Positions 4,392-12,431 of a stretch of 16,475 nt of DNA are shown here, one piece after another. The notes beneath the pieces were generated by a model. It saw only the letters and a program-made list of their open reading frames with translations. It was not told the DNA's origin and did no database searches. Positions within the stretch are counted from its first letter, which is position 1. Each line of letters opens with the position of its first letter. Source of the DNA: an uncultured Burkholderiaceae bacterium (GTDB taxonomy: Bacteria; Pseudomonadota; Gammaproteobacteria; Burkholderiales; Burkholderiaceae_C); NCBI GenBank assembly GCA_938022295.1, contig CALIDR010000031.1:1-16475 (forward strand). Reading direction: 5' to 3'. Position numbers and translations under genes: made by a program.

Positions 4392-7237
4392 GGCTGCACC
4401 TTCCCCCGCTGCAACGGCTTGGGCGGCTCCTTGCTCGCCGCGCCGAGCACCGACAGCATCAGCATCGTCGCGCCGACCACCGTCACGTAGACGCCGAGGT
4501 CGAACAGCGCGGCGCTGGCCAGCGGCAGCTCGCCGAGCAGCGGCACGTGCGGGTGGCCGTGGGCGCTGGTCAGGAACGGCTTGCCGAACACGAACGCGCC
4601 GACGCCGGTCAGCCACGCGATGCCCAGCCCCGCGCCGATCCAGCGCGTGAAGCGCCGCCCGCCGCCGCCGTGCAGCACCGCCTCGGCGCGCTCCTGGCCC
4701 TGCGCCATGTACTGCAGCACGAGCGCCACCGCGGTGACGAGGCCGGCGATGAAGCCGCCGCCGGGCAGGTTGTGACCGCGCCAGAAGATGAACGCGGTGA
4801 CGACGAGCGCCATCGGCAGCACGAGGCGCGCGGCCATGCGCAGCAGCAGCGGCTCCTGGCCGTAGCTCCACGGGCGGCCTTCGGGGTCGGCGTCGGGGCG
4901 GCGCACGCGCAGGCCGTCGAGCAGCGCCAGCACGCCGACCCCGGCGATGCCGAGCACCGTGATCTCGCCGAACGTGTCGTAGCCGCGGAAGTCGACCAGG
5001 ATCACGTTGACCATGTTCGTGCCGCCGCCGCCGGGCACCGACTGGTCGAGGAAGTACCAGCTGATCGACTCGTGGTCGCGGGTGAGCATCAGCCACGTCA
5101 GCCACGCGATGCCGCCGCCGCCGGCCGCGGCCAGCCCGGCGTCGCGCCAGCGCCTCGCCGGGCTCGACTCGGCCGGCGAGAACTGCGGCAGCAGTGCCAG
5201 CCCCATCAGGAGCAGCACCGTCGAGACGACGTCGACCGACAGCTGCGTCATCGCGAGGTCCGGCGCCGACAGGGCGACGAAGGCGAGCGAGGCGACCAGG
5301 CCGACGCCGCCGGTCAGCACGACGGCGGTGAAACGCTGCCGGTGCTGCACCAGCAGCAGGCCGCCGACGACGAGCAGCAGCCCCCACACCGCCACCGCCA
5401 CCGGCGGCGCCGGCAGCAGCTGGCGCGCCTGCGCGCCGAGCCCCTCGCCGGCGCCGGTCCAGAACGGCAACGCGCCGAACACGACCGCCGTCGCGACCAT
5501 CCACCCCGCGTAGCGCTGCAGCGACCCGTTCTCCAGCAGGCGCGTGAGGCGGCCGGCGGCGCCGAACAGGCCGTCGATCGCGGCGACGAAGATCGCCTTG
5601 CCGCCGCGGCCGCTCGGCAGGTAGCGGTGCAGCAGGCCGTCCTTCTGCAGCCAGGCGTACATCGCCGCGCCGCCGGCCACCGCGATCGCGCTCATCGCCA
5701 GCGGCCAGTTCAGGCCGTGCCACAGCGCGAGGTGGAACTCGGGCGCCGGCGCGCCGAGCACCGACGCGGCGACGACGCGCACCAGCGGCTCGGCGACGAA
5801 CGGCAGCAGGCCGACGGCGATGCACACCGCCACCAGCAGCACCACCGGCGCCTTCATGCCCCACGGCGGCTCGTGCGGGTGCGTCACCGGCAGGTCGCGC
5901 GGCGGGCCGTTGAAGAACGTGTCGTGCACCAGGCGCAGCGAGTACGCCATCGAGAACAGGCCGGCCGCGGTCGCGAGCACCGGCACCGCCCAGCCGAGCG
6001 GGCCCCACATCGCGCCGCCGTGCAGCGCCTCGTCGAGCATCATCTCCTTGCTGATGAAGCCGTTGAACGGCGGGATGCCGGCCATCGCGGCGCCGGCGAT
6101 CAGCACCAGCGTGCCCATCACGGGCATCATCGCCATCAGGCCGCCCAGGCGGCGCATGTCGCGCGTGTGCGTCTCGTGGTCGACGATGCCCGCGCTCATG
6201 AAGAGCGCCGCCTTGAAGCTCGCGTGGTTGAGGACGTGGAACACCGCCGCCACCGCCGACATCGGCGAGGCGAGCCCGATCAGGAACGTGATCAGCCCGA
6301 GGTGGCTCACCGTGCTGTACGCGAGCAGGCCCTTGAGGTCGTGCTTGAAGATCGCGACGAACGCGGCGAACGTCATCGTCGCCAGGCCGACGCTGGCGAC
6401 GATGCCCTCGAACAGCCCCGTGCCGCCGAGCACCGGGTACAGGCGCATCAGCATGAACAGGCCCGCCTTGACCATCGTCGCCGAGTGCAGGTAGGCGGAG
6501 ACCGGCGTCGGCGCGGCCATCGCCTCGGGCAGCCAGAAGTGGAACGGCAGCTGCGCGCTCTTCGTGAAGCAGCCGACCAGGATCAGGCCGAGCGCGACCG
6601 GGTACAGCGGGTGGGCCTGGATCTCGGCGCCCCGTCCGAGCATCGCCGACAGGTCGTAGGTGCCGGCGACCTGGCCGAGCACGACGATGCCGGCCAGCAT
6701 CACGAGGCCGCCGCCGCCGGTGATCGCGAGCGCCATCCGCGCGCCGGTGCGGCTCTCCTCGCGCCCGCCCCAGTAGCCGATCAGCAGGAACGAGCTGATG
6801 CTCGTCAGCTCCCAGAACACGAGCAGGAGGATCAGGTTGTCCGACAGCACGATGCCGAGCATCGCGGCCATGAACAGCATCAGGGTGGCGAAGAACTTGC
6901 CCGCCGGGTCGTCGTGGTGCAGGTAGTACGCCGCGTAGAGGATGATCAGCAGGCCGATGCCGCTGATCAGCGAGGCGAACATCCACGCCAGTCCGTCGAG
7001 GCGGAAGTTCGCGTTCAGCCCGATCGCGGGCACCCACTCGGCGTGGCGCAGCAGCACCTCGCCGGCGAACACGCCGGGGGCGAGCGACATCAGCAGCGCG
7101 AACGAGGTGCCGGCCACCAGCGCGGCGATCCCGGCCGTCGCGCGCCGGCGCGCCGGCGTGTTCTCGCGGCCGGCGAAGTGGCACAGCGTGGTGCCGAGCA
7201 CCAGCGGCAGCAGCACGACGACGGCGAGGATGTTCAT
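4388..7237 (-). CDS. mnhA: Na+/H+ antiporter fused subunit A/B (MnhA-MnhB, PhaAB type)
   Basis: The 949-residue polytopic membrane protein is the largest subunit of the Mrp antiporter. Residues about 1-430 are the NuoL-like antiporter module, with Glu143 in LLVFWELTSISSFLLIGYW, Lys226 in GCFTKSAQLPFHFWLPEAM and Lys257 in the SATMVKAGLF segment, matching conserved proton-path residues of the superfamily. Further spans follow, then a DUF4040/MrpA C-terminal segment (GLVASLAFVALSAPDLAMTQ) around residues 660-700. The last part, about 800-940, is an MnhB-like domain (FIFWRGHNLPGGGFIAGLV, then LFDLGVYVTVVGATMLML). No separate mnhB exists, so A and B are fused as in rhizobial PhaAB. The ATG at 7235-7237 is chosen because the hydrophobic first span starts there; a GTG 10 codons upstream is the alternative. 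It is first in the operon and overlaps mnhC by 4 bp. Confidence 0.95.
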   Translation of the reverse strand: MNILAVVVLLPLVLGTTLCHFAGRENTPARRRATAGIAALVAGTSFALLMSLAPGVFAGEVLLRHAEWVPAIGLNANFRLDGLAWMFASLISGIGLLIILYAAYYLHHDDPAGKFFATLMLFMAAMLGIVLSDNLILLLVFWELTSISSFLLIGYWGGREESRTGARMALAITGGGGLVMLAGIVVLGQVAGTYDLSAMLGRGAEIQAHPLYPVALGLILVGCFTKSAQLPFHFWLPEAMAAPTPVSAYLHSATMVKAGLFMLMRLYPVLGGTGLFEGIVASVGLATMTFAAFVAIFKHDLKGLLAYSTVSHLGLITFLIGLASPMSAVAAVFHVLNHASFKAALFMSAGIVDHETHTRDMRRLGGLMAMMPVMGTLVLIAGAAMAGIPPFNGFISKEMMLDEALHGGAMWGPLGWAVPVLATAAGLFSMAYSLRLVHDTFFNGPPRDLPVTHPHEPPWGMKAPVVLLVAVCIAVGLLPFVAEPLVRVVAASVLGAPAPEFHLALWHGLNWPLAMSAIAVAGGAAMYAWLQKDGLLHRYLPSGRGGKAIFVAAIDGLFGAAGRLTRLLENGSLQRYAGWMVATAVVFGALPFWTGAGEGLGAQARQLLPAPPVAVAVWGLLLVVGGLLLVQHRQRFTAVVLTGGVGLVASLAFVALSAPDLAMTQLSVDVVSTVLLLMGLALLPQFSPAESSPARRWRDAGLAAAGGGGIAWLTWLMLTRDHESISWYFLDQSVPGGGGTNMVNVILVDFRGYDTFGEITVLGIAGVGVLALLDGLRVRRPDADPEGRPWSYGQEPLLLRMAARLVLPMALVVTAFIFWRGHNLPGGGFIAGLVTAVALVLQYMAQGQERAEAVLHGGGGRRFTRWIGAGLGIAWLTGVGAFVFGKPFLTSAHGHPHVPLLGELPLASAALFDLGVYVTVVGATMLMLSVLGAASKEPPKPLQRGKVQP

Positions 7238-7296
7238 CGGTTCGGGGGATCGCGCGGGTCCGCGCACGCGGGGGGCGGGCTGCGCAGGGCCGGCGG

Positions 7297-7302
7297 ATTG
7301 TA
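7297..7302 (-). promoter_or_regulatory. candidate -10 element of the Mrp antiporter operon
   Basis: The minus strand reads TACAAT here, one mismatch from the sigma70 -10 consensus and about 60 bases upstream of the mnhA start. It is one of the few AT-rich hexamers in the intergenic region. No good -35 hexamer is seen at 16-19 bp spacing, so the site is tentative or needs an activator. Confidence 0.35.
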
Positions 7303-7322
7303 GGGACGCCCGCTGAGCACAG

Positions 7323-7355
7323 GCTTGCGCGCGGCCGCCAGGCGGCGGTGCAAGC
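7323..7355. promoter_or_regulatory. dyad in the mnhA-fumA divergent intergenic region
   Basis: GCTTGC (7323-7328) and GCAAGC (7350-7355) are perfect inverted repeats flanking an inner GCCGCC/GGCGGC dyad (7334-7346). The structure lies between the candidate mnhA -10 and the candidate fumA -10, so it could be an operator shared by both divergent promoters. It has no T-tract and no gene ends nearby, so a terminator is unlikely. Confidence 0.3.
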
Positions 7356-7375
7356 TTCCAGGCAGGTGCGCTGGC

Positions 7376-7381
7376 TACACT
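7376..7381 (+). promoter_or_regulatory. candidate -10 element of the fumarase gene
   Basis: TACACT matches four of six bases of the sigma70 -10 consensus, lies 32 bases upstream of the fumarase start, and stands out in GC-rich sequence. A -35 match is not evident. Confidence 0.3.
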
Positions 7382-7400
7382 GCGGCGGTCGTCGCACCGC

Positions 7401-7406
7401 AGGAGG
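7401..7406 (+). promoter_or_regulatory. ribosome binding site of the fumarase gene
   Basis: AGGAGG lies 7 bases upstream of the ATG at 7414. It decides the start over the longer frame from 7348 and over the out-of-frame ATG at 7409. Confidence 0.85.
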
Positions 7407-7413
7407 CCATGCC

Positions 7414-8940
7414 ATGCCCACCGTCATCCGCCACGCCGACCTCGTCGACACCGTCGCCGCCGCGCTGCAGTACATCAGCTACTACCACCCGGCCGACTAC
7501 ATCGCCCACCTCGCGCGCGCCTACGAGCGCGAGCAGAGCCCCGCGGCGAAGGACGCGATCGCGCAGATCCTGACCAACAGCCGCATGTGCGCCGAAGGCC
7601 ACCGCCCGATCTGCCAGGACACCGGCATCGTCAACGTGTTCCTGAAGATCGGCATGGACGTGCGCTTCGAGGGCTTTCCCGGCTCGATCCAGGAAGCCGT
7701 CGACGAGGGCGTGCGCCGTGCCTACCTGCACCCCGACAACAAGCTGCGCGCGAGCGTGCTGGCCGACCCGATCTTCGAGCGCAAGAACACGAGGGACAAC
7801 ACGCCGGCGGTGGTGCACATGACGGTGGTGCCCGGCGACAAGCTCGACGTGACCGTGGCCGCCAAGGGCGGCGGCAGCGAGAACAAGAGCAAGTTCAAGA
7901 TGATGAACCCGAGCGACGACCTCGTCGCCTGGGTGCTCGAGACGGTGCCGACGATGGGCGCCGGCTGGTGCCCGCCGGGCATGCTCGGCATCGGCGTCGG
8001 CGGCACGGCCGAGAAGGCGATGCTGCTGGCCAAGGAAGCGCTGATGGAGCCGATCGACATGTCCGACCTGCTCGCGCGCGGGCCGGCAAACAGGCTCGAG
8101 GAGCTGCGCATCGAGCTGTACGAGAAGGTTAACGCGCTGGGCATCGGCGCGCAGGGCCTGGGCGGGCTCACCACCGTACTCGACGTCAAGATCGCGACCT
8201 GGCCGACGCACGCGGCGAGCAAGCCGGTGGCGATGATCCCGAACTGCGCCGCCACCCGCCACGCGCACGTCGTGATGGACGGCAGCGGGCCGGCGTACCT
8301 CGAGCCGCCGAGCCTGGACCTGTGGCCCGACGTGCACTGGGCGCCCGACTACAACAAGAGCCGCAGGGTGAACCTGGACACGCTGACGCCGGCCGAAGTC
8401 GCGAGCTGGAAGCCGGGCGAGACGCTGCTGCTGTCCGGCAGGATGCTGACCGGCCGCGACGCCGCGCACAAGCGCATCCAGGACATGCTCGCGCGCGGCG
8501 AGAAGCTGCCGGTGGACTTCACCAACCGGGTGATCTACTACGTCGGCCCGGTCGACCCGGTGCGCGACGAGGTCGTCGGCCCCGCCGGCCCGACGACCGC
8601 GACGCGGATGGACAAGTTCACCGAGATGATGCTCGCGAAGACGGGGCTGATCGCGATGATCGGCAAGGCCGAGCGCGGGCCGGTGGCGATCGAGGCGATC
8701 CGCCGCCACAGGAGCGCGTACCTGATGGCCGTGGGCGGCGCGGCGTACCTCGTCGCCAAGGCGATCAAGGCGGCCAAGGTGGTCGGGTTCGAGGACCTCG
8801 GGATGGAGGCGATCTACGAGTTCGAGGTCAAGGACATGCCGGTGACGGTGGCCGTCGACAGCCAGGGCACGAGCGTGCACCAGACCGGCCCGCGCGAGTG
8901 GCAGGCGAAGATCGGCAAGATCCCGGTCGCGGTGGTCTGA
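7414..8940 (+). CDS. fumA: class I fumarate hydratase (iron-sulfur fumarase)
   Basis: This 508-residue enzyme interconverts fumarate and L-malate in the citric acid cycle; it is a cytoplasmic [4Fe-4S] hydro-lyase. Both halves of class I fumarase are present: the N-terminal alpha-type domain (about 1-290) and the C-terminal beta-type domain (about 330-505). Three cysteines fit the cluster ligands: Cys67 in RPICQDTGIVN, Cys186 in GAGWCPPGMLG and Cys278 in IPNCAATRHAH. Their spacings (119 and 92) are close to those of characterised class I fumarases. The KGGGSENKSKF motif (about 151-161) and the VGPAGPTTATRMD segment of the beta domain are also intact. L-tartrate dehydratases belong to the same family, but the fused full-length form favours fumarase. 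The TGA is followed after 9 bases by the MarC-family gene, so co-transcription is likely. Confidence 0.95.
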   Translation: MPTVIRHADLVDTVAAALQYISYYHPADYIAHLARAYEREQSPAAKDAIAQILTNSRMCAEGHRPICQDTGIVNVFLKIGMDVRFEGFPGSIQEAVDEGVRRAYLHPDNKLRASVLADPIFERKNTRDNTPAVVHMTVVPGDKLDVTVAAKGGGSENKSKFKMMNPSDDLVAWVLETVPTMGAGWCPPGMLGIGVGGTAEKAMLLAKEALMEPIDMSDLLARGPANRLEELRIELYEKVNALGIGAQGLGGLTTVLDVKIATWPTHAASKPVAMIPNCAATRHAHVVMDGSGPAYLEPPSLDLWPDVHWAPDYNKSRRVNLDTLTPAEVASWKPGETLLLSGRMLTGRDAAHKRIQDMLARGEKLPVDFTNRVIYYVGPVDPVRDEVVGPAGPTTATRMDKFTEMMLAKTGLIAMIGKAERGPVAIEAIRRHRSAYLMAVGGAAYLVAKAIKAAKVVGFEDLGMEAIYEFEVKDMPVTVAVDSQGTSVHQTGPREWQAKIGKIPVAVV

Positions 8941-8949
8941 GACCTGCGT

Positions 8950-9618
8950 TTGGAGCCGTTCGTCCCGTTCCTGAAGTCGCTGGCGCTGGTGCCGGTGACG
9001 CTGCTGCCGATCATCAACCCGCTGACGGCCGCCCCGGTGTTCGCCGCCACCGTCGGCCACGACCGCACGATCGCCAAGCGGCTCGCGCGCCAGGTGGCGA
9101 TCAACGCCTGGTTCGTGATCGTCGGCTCGCTGCTGGTGGGCAACGTCGTGCTCGACCTGTTCGGCATCTCGCTGCCGATCGTGCGCATCGGCGGCGGGCT
9201 GCTGGTGGCTTCCACCGCGTGGCGCATGCTCGCGAGCAACGCCGGCGACGACGTGCAGACGGCGGCCGTGCAGTCGGCGAGCGCGCTGTCCGACGTCGAG
9301 GTCATGCGGCGCAGCTTCTTCCCGATCACGTTCCCGCTGACGACCGGCCCGGGCACGATCGCGGCGTCGATCGCGCTCGGTGCGCAGATCCCGACGTCGC
9401 CGGTGATGTTCGTCGCCGGCGCCGGGGTGGCGGCGGTGGGCGCGGCGGCCACCGCGCTCGTGCTCTACCTCGTGTTCGCCAACTCGGCGCGCGTGCTCGC
9501 CAAGCTCGGGGCGATCGGCACGCTGGTGATGATGCGCCTGCTCGCGTTCATGCTGCTGTGCATCGGCATCCAGTTCATCTGGACCGGCTGGGCCGAGCTC
9601 AACGGGCTGCCGGCATGA
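8950..9618 (+). CDS. MarC family (UPF0056) inner-membrane protein
   Basis: The 222-residue protein has about six membrane spans (roughly residues 7-32, 49-72, 76-94, 124-147, 153-178 and 190-215). The family features are PIINPLTAAPVFAA near the N-terminus and SFFPITFPLTTGPGTIAASIALG (about residues 118-140) in the fourth span region. MarC proteins were once linked to multiple antibiotic resistance, but that link was not upheld and their function is unknown. The start is a TTG at 8950, 9 bases after the fumarase stop; later in-frame GTG codons would remove part of the first span. No clear ribosome site is seen, so coupling to the fumarase gene is possible. The 3' end overlaps the next gene by ATGA. 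Confidence 0.9.
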   Translation: MEPFVPFLKSLALVPVTLLPIINPLTAAPVFAATVGHDRTIAKRLARQVAINAWFVIVGSLLVGNVVLDLFGISLPIVRIGGGLLVASTAWRMLASNAGDDVQTAAVQSASALSDVEVMRRSFFPITFPLTTGPGTIAASIALGAQIPTSPVMFVAGAGVAAVGAAATALVLYLVFANSARVLAKLGAIGTLVMMRLLAFMLLCIGIQFIWTGWAELNGLPA

Positions 9619-10175
9619 GGCGCCGGCCGACGTGCCCGCCGCGCGGCGCGGCCTGGGCCGCGGCGGTGCTCGCCGCCGTGCTGGCCGGCTGCGCCGCGAG
9701 CCCGGAGGTGGCGGTGCAGCAGATCGAGGGCGTCGACCGCTGCACGAGCATCGGTCCGCGGCCGGCCGACCCGGCGGCGCCGCCTCCGACCGTGCTCGAC
9801 CAGCGCATCGGCGCCGAGATCCTGCGCGTGCTCGCCGCGGCCGGCCACGTGACGACGGCGCCGTCGCCCGCGTGCTGGGTGCAGCACCGCACGGTCGGCC
9901 GCACCGCGCCGGCGGCGTCGTCGGGCGTCGGCGTGGGCATCGGCGCCGCCTCGGGCCCGCGCGGCGGCACGAGCGTGGGCATCGGCATCACGCTGCCGAT
10001 CGGCGTCGCGGCGCGGCGCGACACCGCGCTCGTGATCGACGTCGTCGACGCCGCGCGCCGCCAGCAGGTCTGGGTCGGCACGCTCGCCGAGGCGCTGCCG
10101 GCCAACCCGGACGACGCCGACATCGCGCGCGCGGTGGCGGCGGTCCTGGCGCGCTTCCCGCCGCCGCCGCCCTGA
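9615..10175 (+). CDS. DUF4136-type lipoprotein
   Basis: The 186-residue protein begins with an Arg-rich n-region, a hydrophobic stretch and the lipobox L-A-G-C (residues 23-26), so it should be lipidated on Cys26. Ala at +2 favours the outer membrane. The mature part resembles DUF4136: an L-D-Q-R-I-G-A-E-I-L-R-V-L-A-A-A-G-H helix (about 64-81), a Gly-rich centre (SGVGVGIGAAS through SVGIGITLPIG, about 104-131), then LVIDVVDAARRQQVWVGTL and a C-terminal helix DIARAVAAVLARFPP. It ends in five prolines. The family's role is unknown. Its ATG overlaps the marC stop (ATGA), so it is coupled to that gene. It ends 10 bases before the convergent channel gene. Confidence 0.8.
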   Translation: MRRRPTCPPRGAAWAAAVLAAVLAGCAASPEVAVQQIEGVDRCTSIGPRPADPAAPPPTVLDQRIGAEILRVLAAAGHVTTAPSPACWVQHRTVGRTAPAASSGVGVGIGAASGPRGGTSVGIGITLPIGVAARRDTALVIDVVDAARRQQVWVGTLAEALPANPDDADIARAVAAVLARFPPPPP

Positions 10176-10185
10176 GCTGGATCCG

Positions 10186-11493
10186 TCAGCCGGAGGTCGC
10201 CACCGGCGGCGCCGCGCCGCCGGCCACGTGCAGCACCCGCTGCGGGAACGGGATCTCGATGCCGAGTTCGCCGAGCTTGCGCAGGATCGCGAGGTTGACG
10301 TCGGAGCGCACGTTGGCCTGGCCGTTCTCGGGGTCTGCGATCCAGAAGAACACGGTCAGCTCGAGGCCGTCGGCGGCGAAGGCGGTCAGCCGGCACGCCG
10401 GGCCGGGGTCGGCGAGCACGCGCGGCACCGCGCGCACCGTCTGGTCGAGCGCGGCCATCACCGGCTCGACCGCCGTGCCGTACGGCACCTGGACGACGGT
10501 GCTGAGCAGCATGTTGCGGTCGCTGAGCGACATGTTCTCGATCCGCGACGTGATCAGCATCTCGTTGGGCACGATCGACTCGCGCCCGGAGAGGCTGCGG
10601 ATCACGGTGTAACGGGTGCTGATGTCGGTGATGCGGCCCTCGAAGTTGTCGACCCGCACCAGGTCGCCGATGCGCAGCGACCGCTCGGCGAGGATCACGA
10701 AGCCGCTGACGTAGTTGGCCGCCAGCTTCTGCAGCCCGAAGCCGATGCCCACGCCGATCGCGCCGCCGAGCACGCCCAGGGCGCCGAGCGGGATGCCGGC
10801 GGCCGACAGCGCGATCAGCAGGCCGACCAGCAGCAGCAGCGCGCGCGTCGCGTTGGCCGCCATCTTGCGCACCGACAGCGCCTCGGGCGCGCCGCCGGCG
10901 CCGGCGAGCAGCCGCGACTCGATCGCCGCCGAGATCCACAGCATCAGCAGCAGCACGGCCACCGCCGACAGCGCGCCCTCGACGAGCGCGCGCAGCGACA
11001 CCCGCACGCCGCCCATCTGCCAGCTCAGCGCCTCCATCTCGGCGACGACGACCGGCAGCAGCCCGGTCAGCCACATCGCCAGGCCGATCCACACGAGCCA
11101 CGAGAACGTGCGCTCGATGCGGCGCACCAGCGCCGACGTCGGGTACGCGGCGTGCAGCACGCGTACCGCCAGGCGGATGATCAGCAGCGACGACAGGATC
11201 GCCACCGCCACGCCGAGCACCGCGCCGGAGGGCAGGTCGCGCAGCAGGCGCTGCGCCGCCAGCGCCGCGGCGAGCGCGACGACGGGGAACAGCACGCCGT
11301 CGTAGCCGCGGCGGCCGAGCCAGATGCTCTCGGGGGCGGTGTCGGGCCGCCGCAGCAGGCGCACGACGAGCCACGCCAGCCCCAGGCACAGCGCGAGCAC
11401 GCCGAACTCGGTCAGCCCGTGCACGCTCAGCACGCGGGCGAACCACGTCTCGAACGCGGCCGGGCCGGCCGCGTCCGCCGCCGGCGTCGTCAT
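10186..11493 (-). CDS. MscS-family mechanosensitive ion channel
   Basis: The 435-residue membrane protein has about six or seven spans, among them residues 28-47, 66-82, 90-112, 130-150, 170-192 and 218-235, before the pore helix. The MscS signature is clear: the Gly/Ala-rich pore segment GVLGGAIGVGIGFGLQKLAA (about 240-259), then NYVSGFVILAERSLRIGDLV (260-279), an IVPN motif at 307-310 and the beta/alpha C-terminal domain. These channels open under membrane tension to release osmolytes on osmotic downshift. It is longer than E. coli MscS (286 residues) because of extra N-terminal spans, as in the YbdG/MscM-like subgroups. The ATG overlaps the stop of the deacetylase gene (ATGA), so both are probably translated from one mRNA. 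It converges with the DUF4136 gene, with 10 bp between stops. Confidence 0.93.
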   Translation of the reverse strand: MTTPAADAAGPAAFETWFARVLSVHGLTEFGVLALCLGLAWLVVRLLRRPDTAPESIWLGRRGYDGVLFPVVALAAALAAQRLLRDLPSGAVLGVAVAILSSLLIIRLAVRVLHAAYPTSALVRRIERTFSWLVWIGLAMWLTGLLPVVVAEMEALSWQMGGVRVSLRALVEGALSAVAVLLLMLWISAAIESRLLAGAGGAPEALSVRKMAANATRALLLLVGLLIALSAAGIPLGALGVLGGAIGVGIGFGLQKLAANYVSGFVILAERSLRIGDLVRVDNFEGRITDISTRYTVIRSLSGRESIVPNEMLITSRIENMSLSDRNMLLSTVVQVPYGTAVEPVMAALDQTVRAVPRVLADPGPACRLTAFAADGLELTVFFWIADPENGQANVRSDVNLAILRKLGELGIEIPFPQRVLHVAGGAAPPVATSG

Positions 11494-12431
11494 GCGGCGA
11501 CGTCGGCCAGCACGCGCAGGTGCGCGGCGACGCTGCGCGCCAGCGCCGACAGGTTGTAGCCGCCCTCCAGGCAGGAGACGATGCGCCCGCCGGCGTGGCG
11601 GTCGGCGACCATCTTCAGCCGCCGGGTGATCCACTCGTAGTCGGCCTCGGTCAGGCCGAGCTGGCCGAGGTCGTCCTCGCGGTGGGCGTCGAAGCCGGCG
11701 GAGATGAACAGCATCTGCGGCCGGAACGCCTCCATGCGCGGGAACCACATCATCTCCATGATCTCGCGCACCTCGCCGCCGCGCGTGTAAGGCGGGATCG
11801 GCACGTTGACCATGTTGGTGCCCATCGGCACCGCGCCGGTGCCGGGATACAGCGGGTGCTGGAAGAAGCTCGCCATCAGCACCCGCTCGTCGCCGGCGAC
11901 GATGTCCTCGGTGCCGTTGCCGTGGTGGACGTCGAAGTCGACGATCGCCACCCGTTCCAGCCCGCGCGCGTCGAGCGCGTGGCGCGCGGCGACGGCGACG
12001 TTGTTGAAGAAGCAGAACCCCATCGTCTGGTCGCGCGTGGCGTGGTGGCCGGGCGGGCGCACGGCGCAGAAGGCGTTGGTCGCCTTGCCGTCGAGCACGA
12101 GGTCGGTGGCCGCCACCGCCGCCCCGGCGGCGCGCAGCGCCGCCTGCCAGGTGTGCGGGTTGGCAATCGTGTCCGGGTCGAGCGCCTTCGTGCGGCCTTC
12201 CTCGGCCAGCCGCCCGAGGAGGTCCTTCAGCTCCATGACGTACTGCACGCTGTGCGCGCGCTGCAATTGCTCCAGCGTCGCCAGCGGCGGCTCGTGATGC
12301 TCCAATGCGATGTCCAGCCCGGTGGCCAGCAGGTGGTCGGCGATCGCGTCGAGCCGCTGCGGGCACTCCGGATGCCCGGGCCCCATGTCGTGGGCGCGGC
12401 AGTCCGGATGGCTGAAGAAGGCTGTGGTCAT
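11490..12431 (-). CDS. histone deacetylase superfamily amidohydrolase (HDAC-like/acetylpolyamine type)
   Basis: The 313-residue zinc-dependent deacetylase has all key residues: His129-His130 in RPPGHHA, zinc ligands Asp167 and His169 in DFDVHHGNGT, zinc ligand Asp248 in SAGFDAH, and the catalytic Tyr292 in LEGGYN. The N-terminus SHPDCRAHDMGPGHPECPQR is typical of bacterial class II-like members. Bacterial relatives act on acetylated amines or small molecules such as acetylpolyamines, and possibly on proteins; the substrate cannot be told from sequence. The ATG at 12429-12431 is chosen because family similarity begins immediately after it. On the opposite strand the moxR ATG (12430-12432) overlaps it. 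Its 3' end overlaps the MscS-type gene by ATGA. Confidence 0.93.
   Translation of the reverse strand: MTTAFFSHPDCRAHDMGPGHPECPQRLDAIADHLLATGLDIALEHHEPPLATLEQLQRAHSVQYVMELKDLLGRLAEEGRTKALDPDTIANPHTWQAALRAAGAAVAATDLVLDGKATNAFCAVRPPGHHATRDQTMGFCFFNNVAVAARHALDARGLERVAIVDFDVHHGNGTEDIVAGDERVLMASFFQHPLYPGTGAVPMGTNMVNVPIPPYTRGGEVREIMEMMWFPRMEAFRPQMLFISAGFDAHREDDLGQLGLTEADYEWITRRLKMVADRHAGGRIVSCLEGGYNLSALARSVAAHLRVLADVAA
12416..12421 (+). promoter_or_regulatory. ribosome binding site of moxR, inside the deacetylase gene
   Basis: AGAAGG lies 8 bases upstream of the ATG at 12430, within the opposite-strand deacetylase coding sequence (codons 4-6). It supports 12430 as the moxR start rather than the GTG at 12457. 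Confidence 0.55.

Noticed and set aside
4547..7303. 918-codon open frame on the plus strand opposite the mnhA gene
   Set aside because: The translation is Gln/Arg/His/Asp-rich low complexity, as expected from antisense reading of GC-rich codons; the opposite strand encodes an unmistakable antiporter subunit.
7348..7413. Longer N-terminus for fumarase from the upstream in-frame start at 7348
   Set aside because: The extra 22 residues do not resemble the family, and AGGAGG lies directly before the ATG at 7414.
7375..9060. 561-codon minus-strand frame opposite fumarase
   Set aside because: His/Arg/Asp-rich shadow; the plus strand encodes an intact class I fumarase with its own AGGAGG site.
10176..10225. 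Terminator between the convergent lipoprotein and channel genes
   Set aside because: Only 10 bp separate the stops, and the nearby GGCGGCGC/GCGCCGCC dyad lies inside the channel coding sequence without a T-tract.
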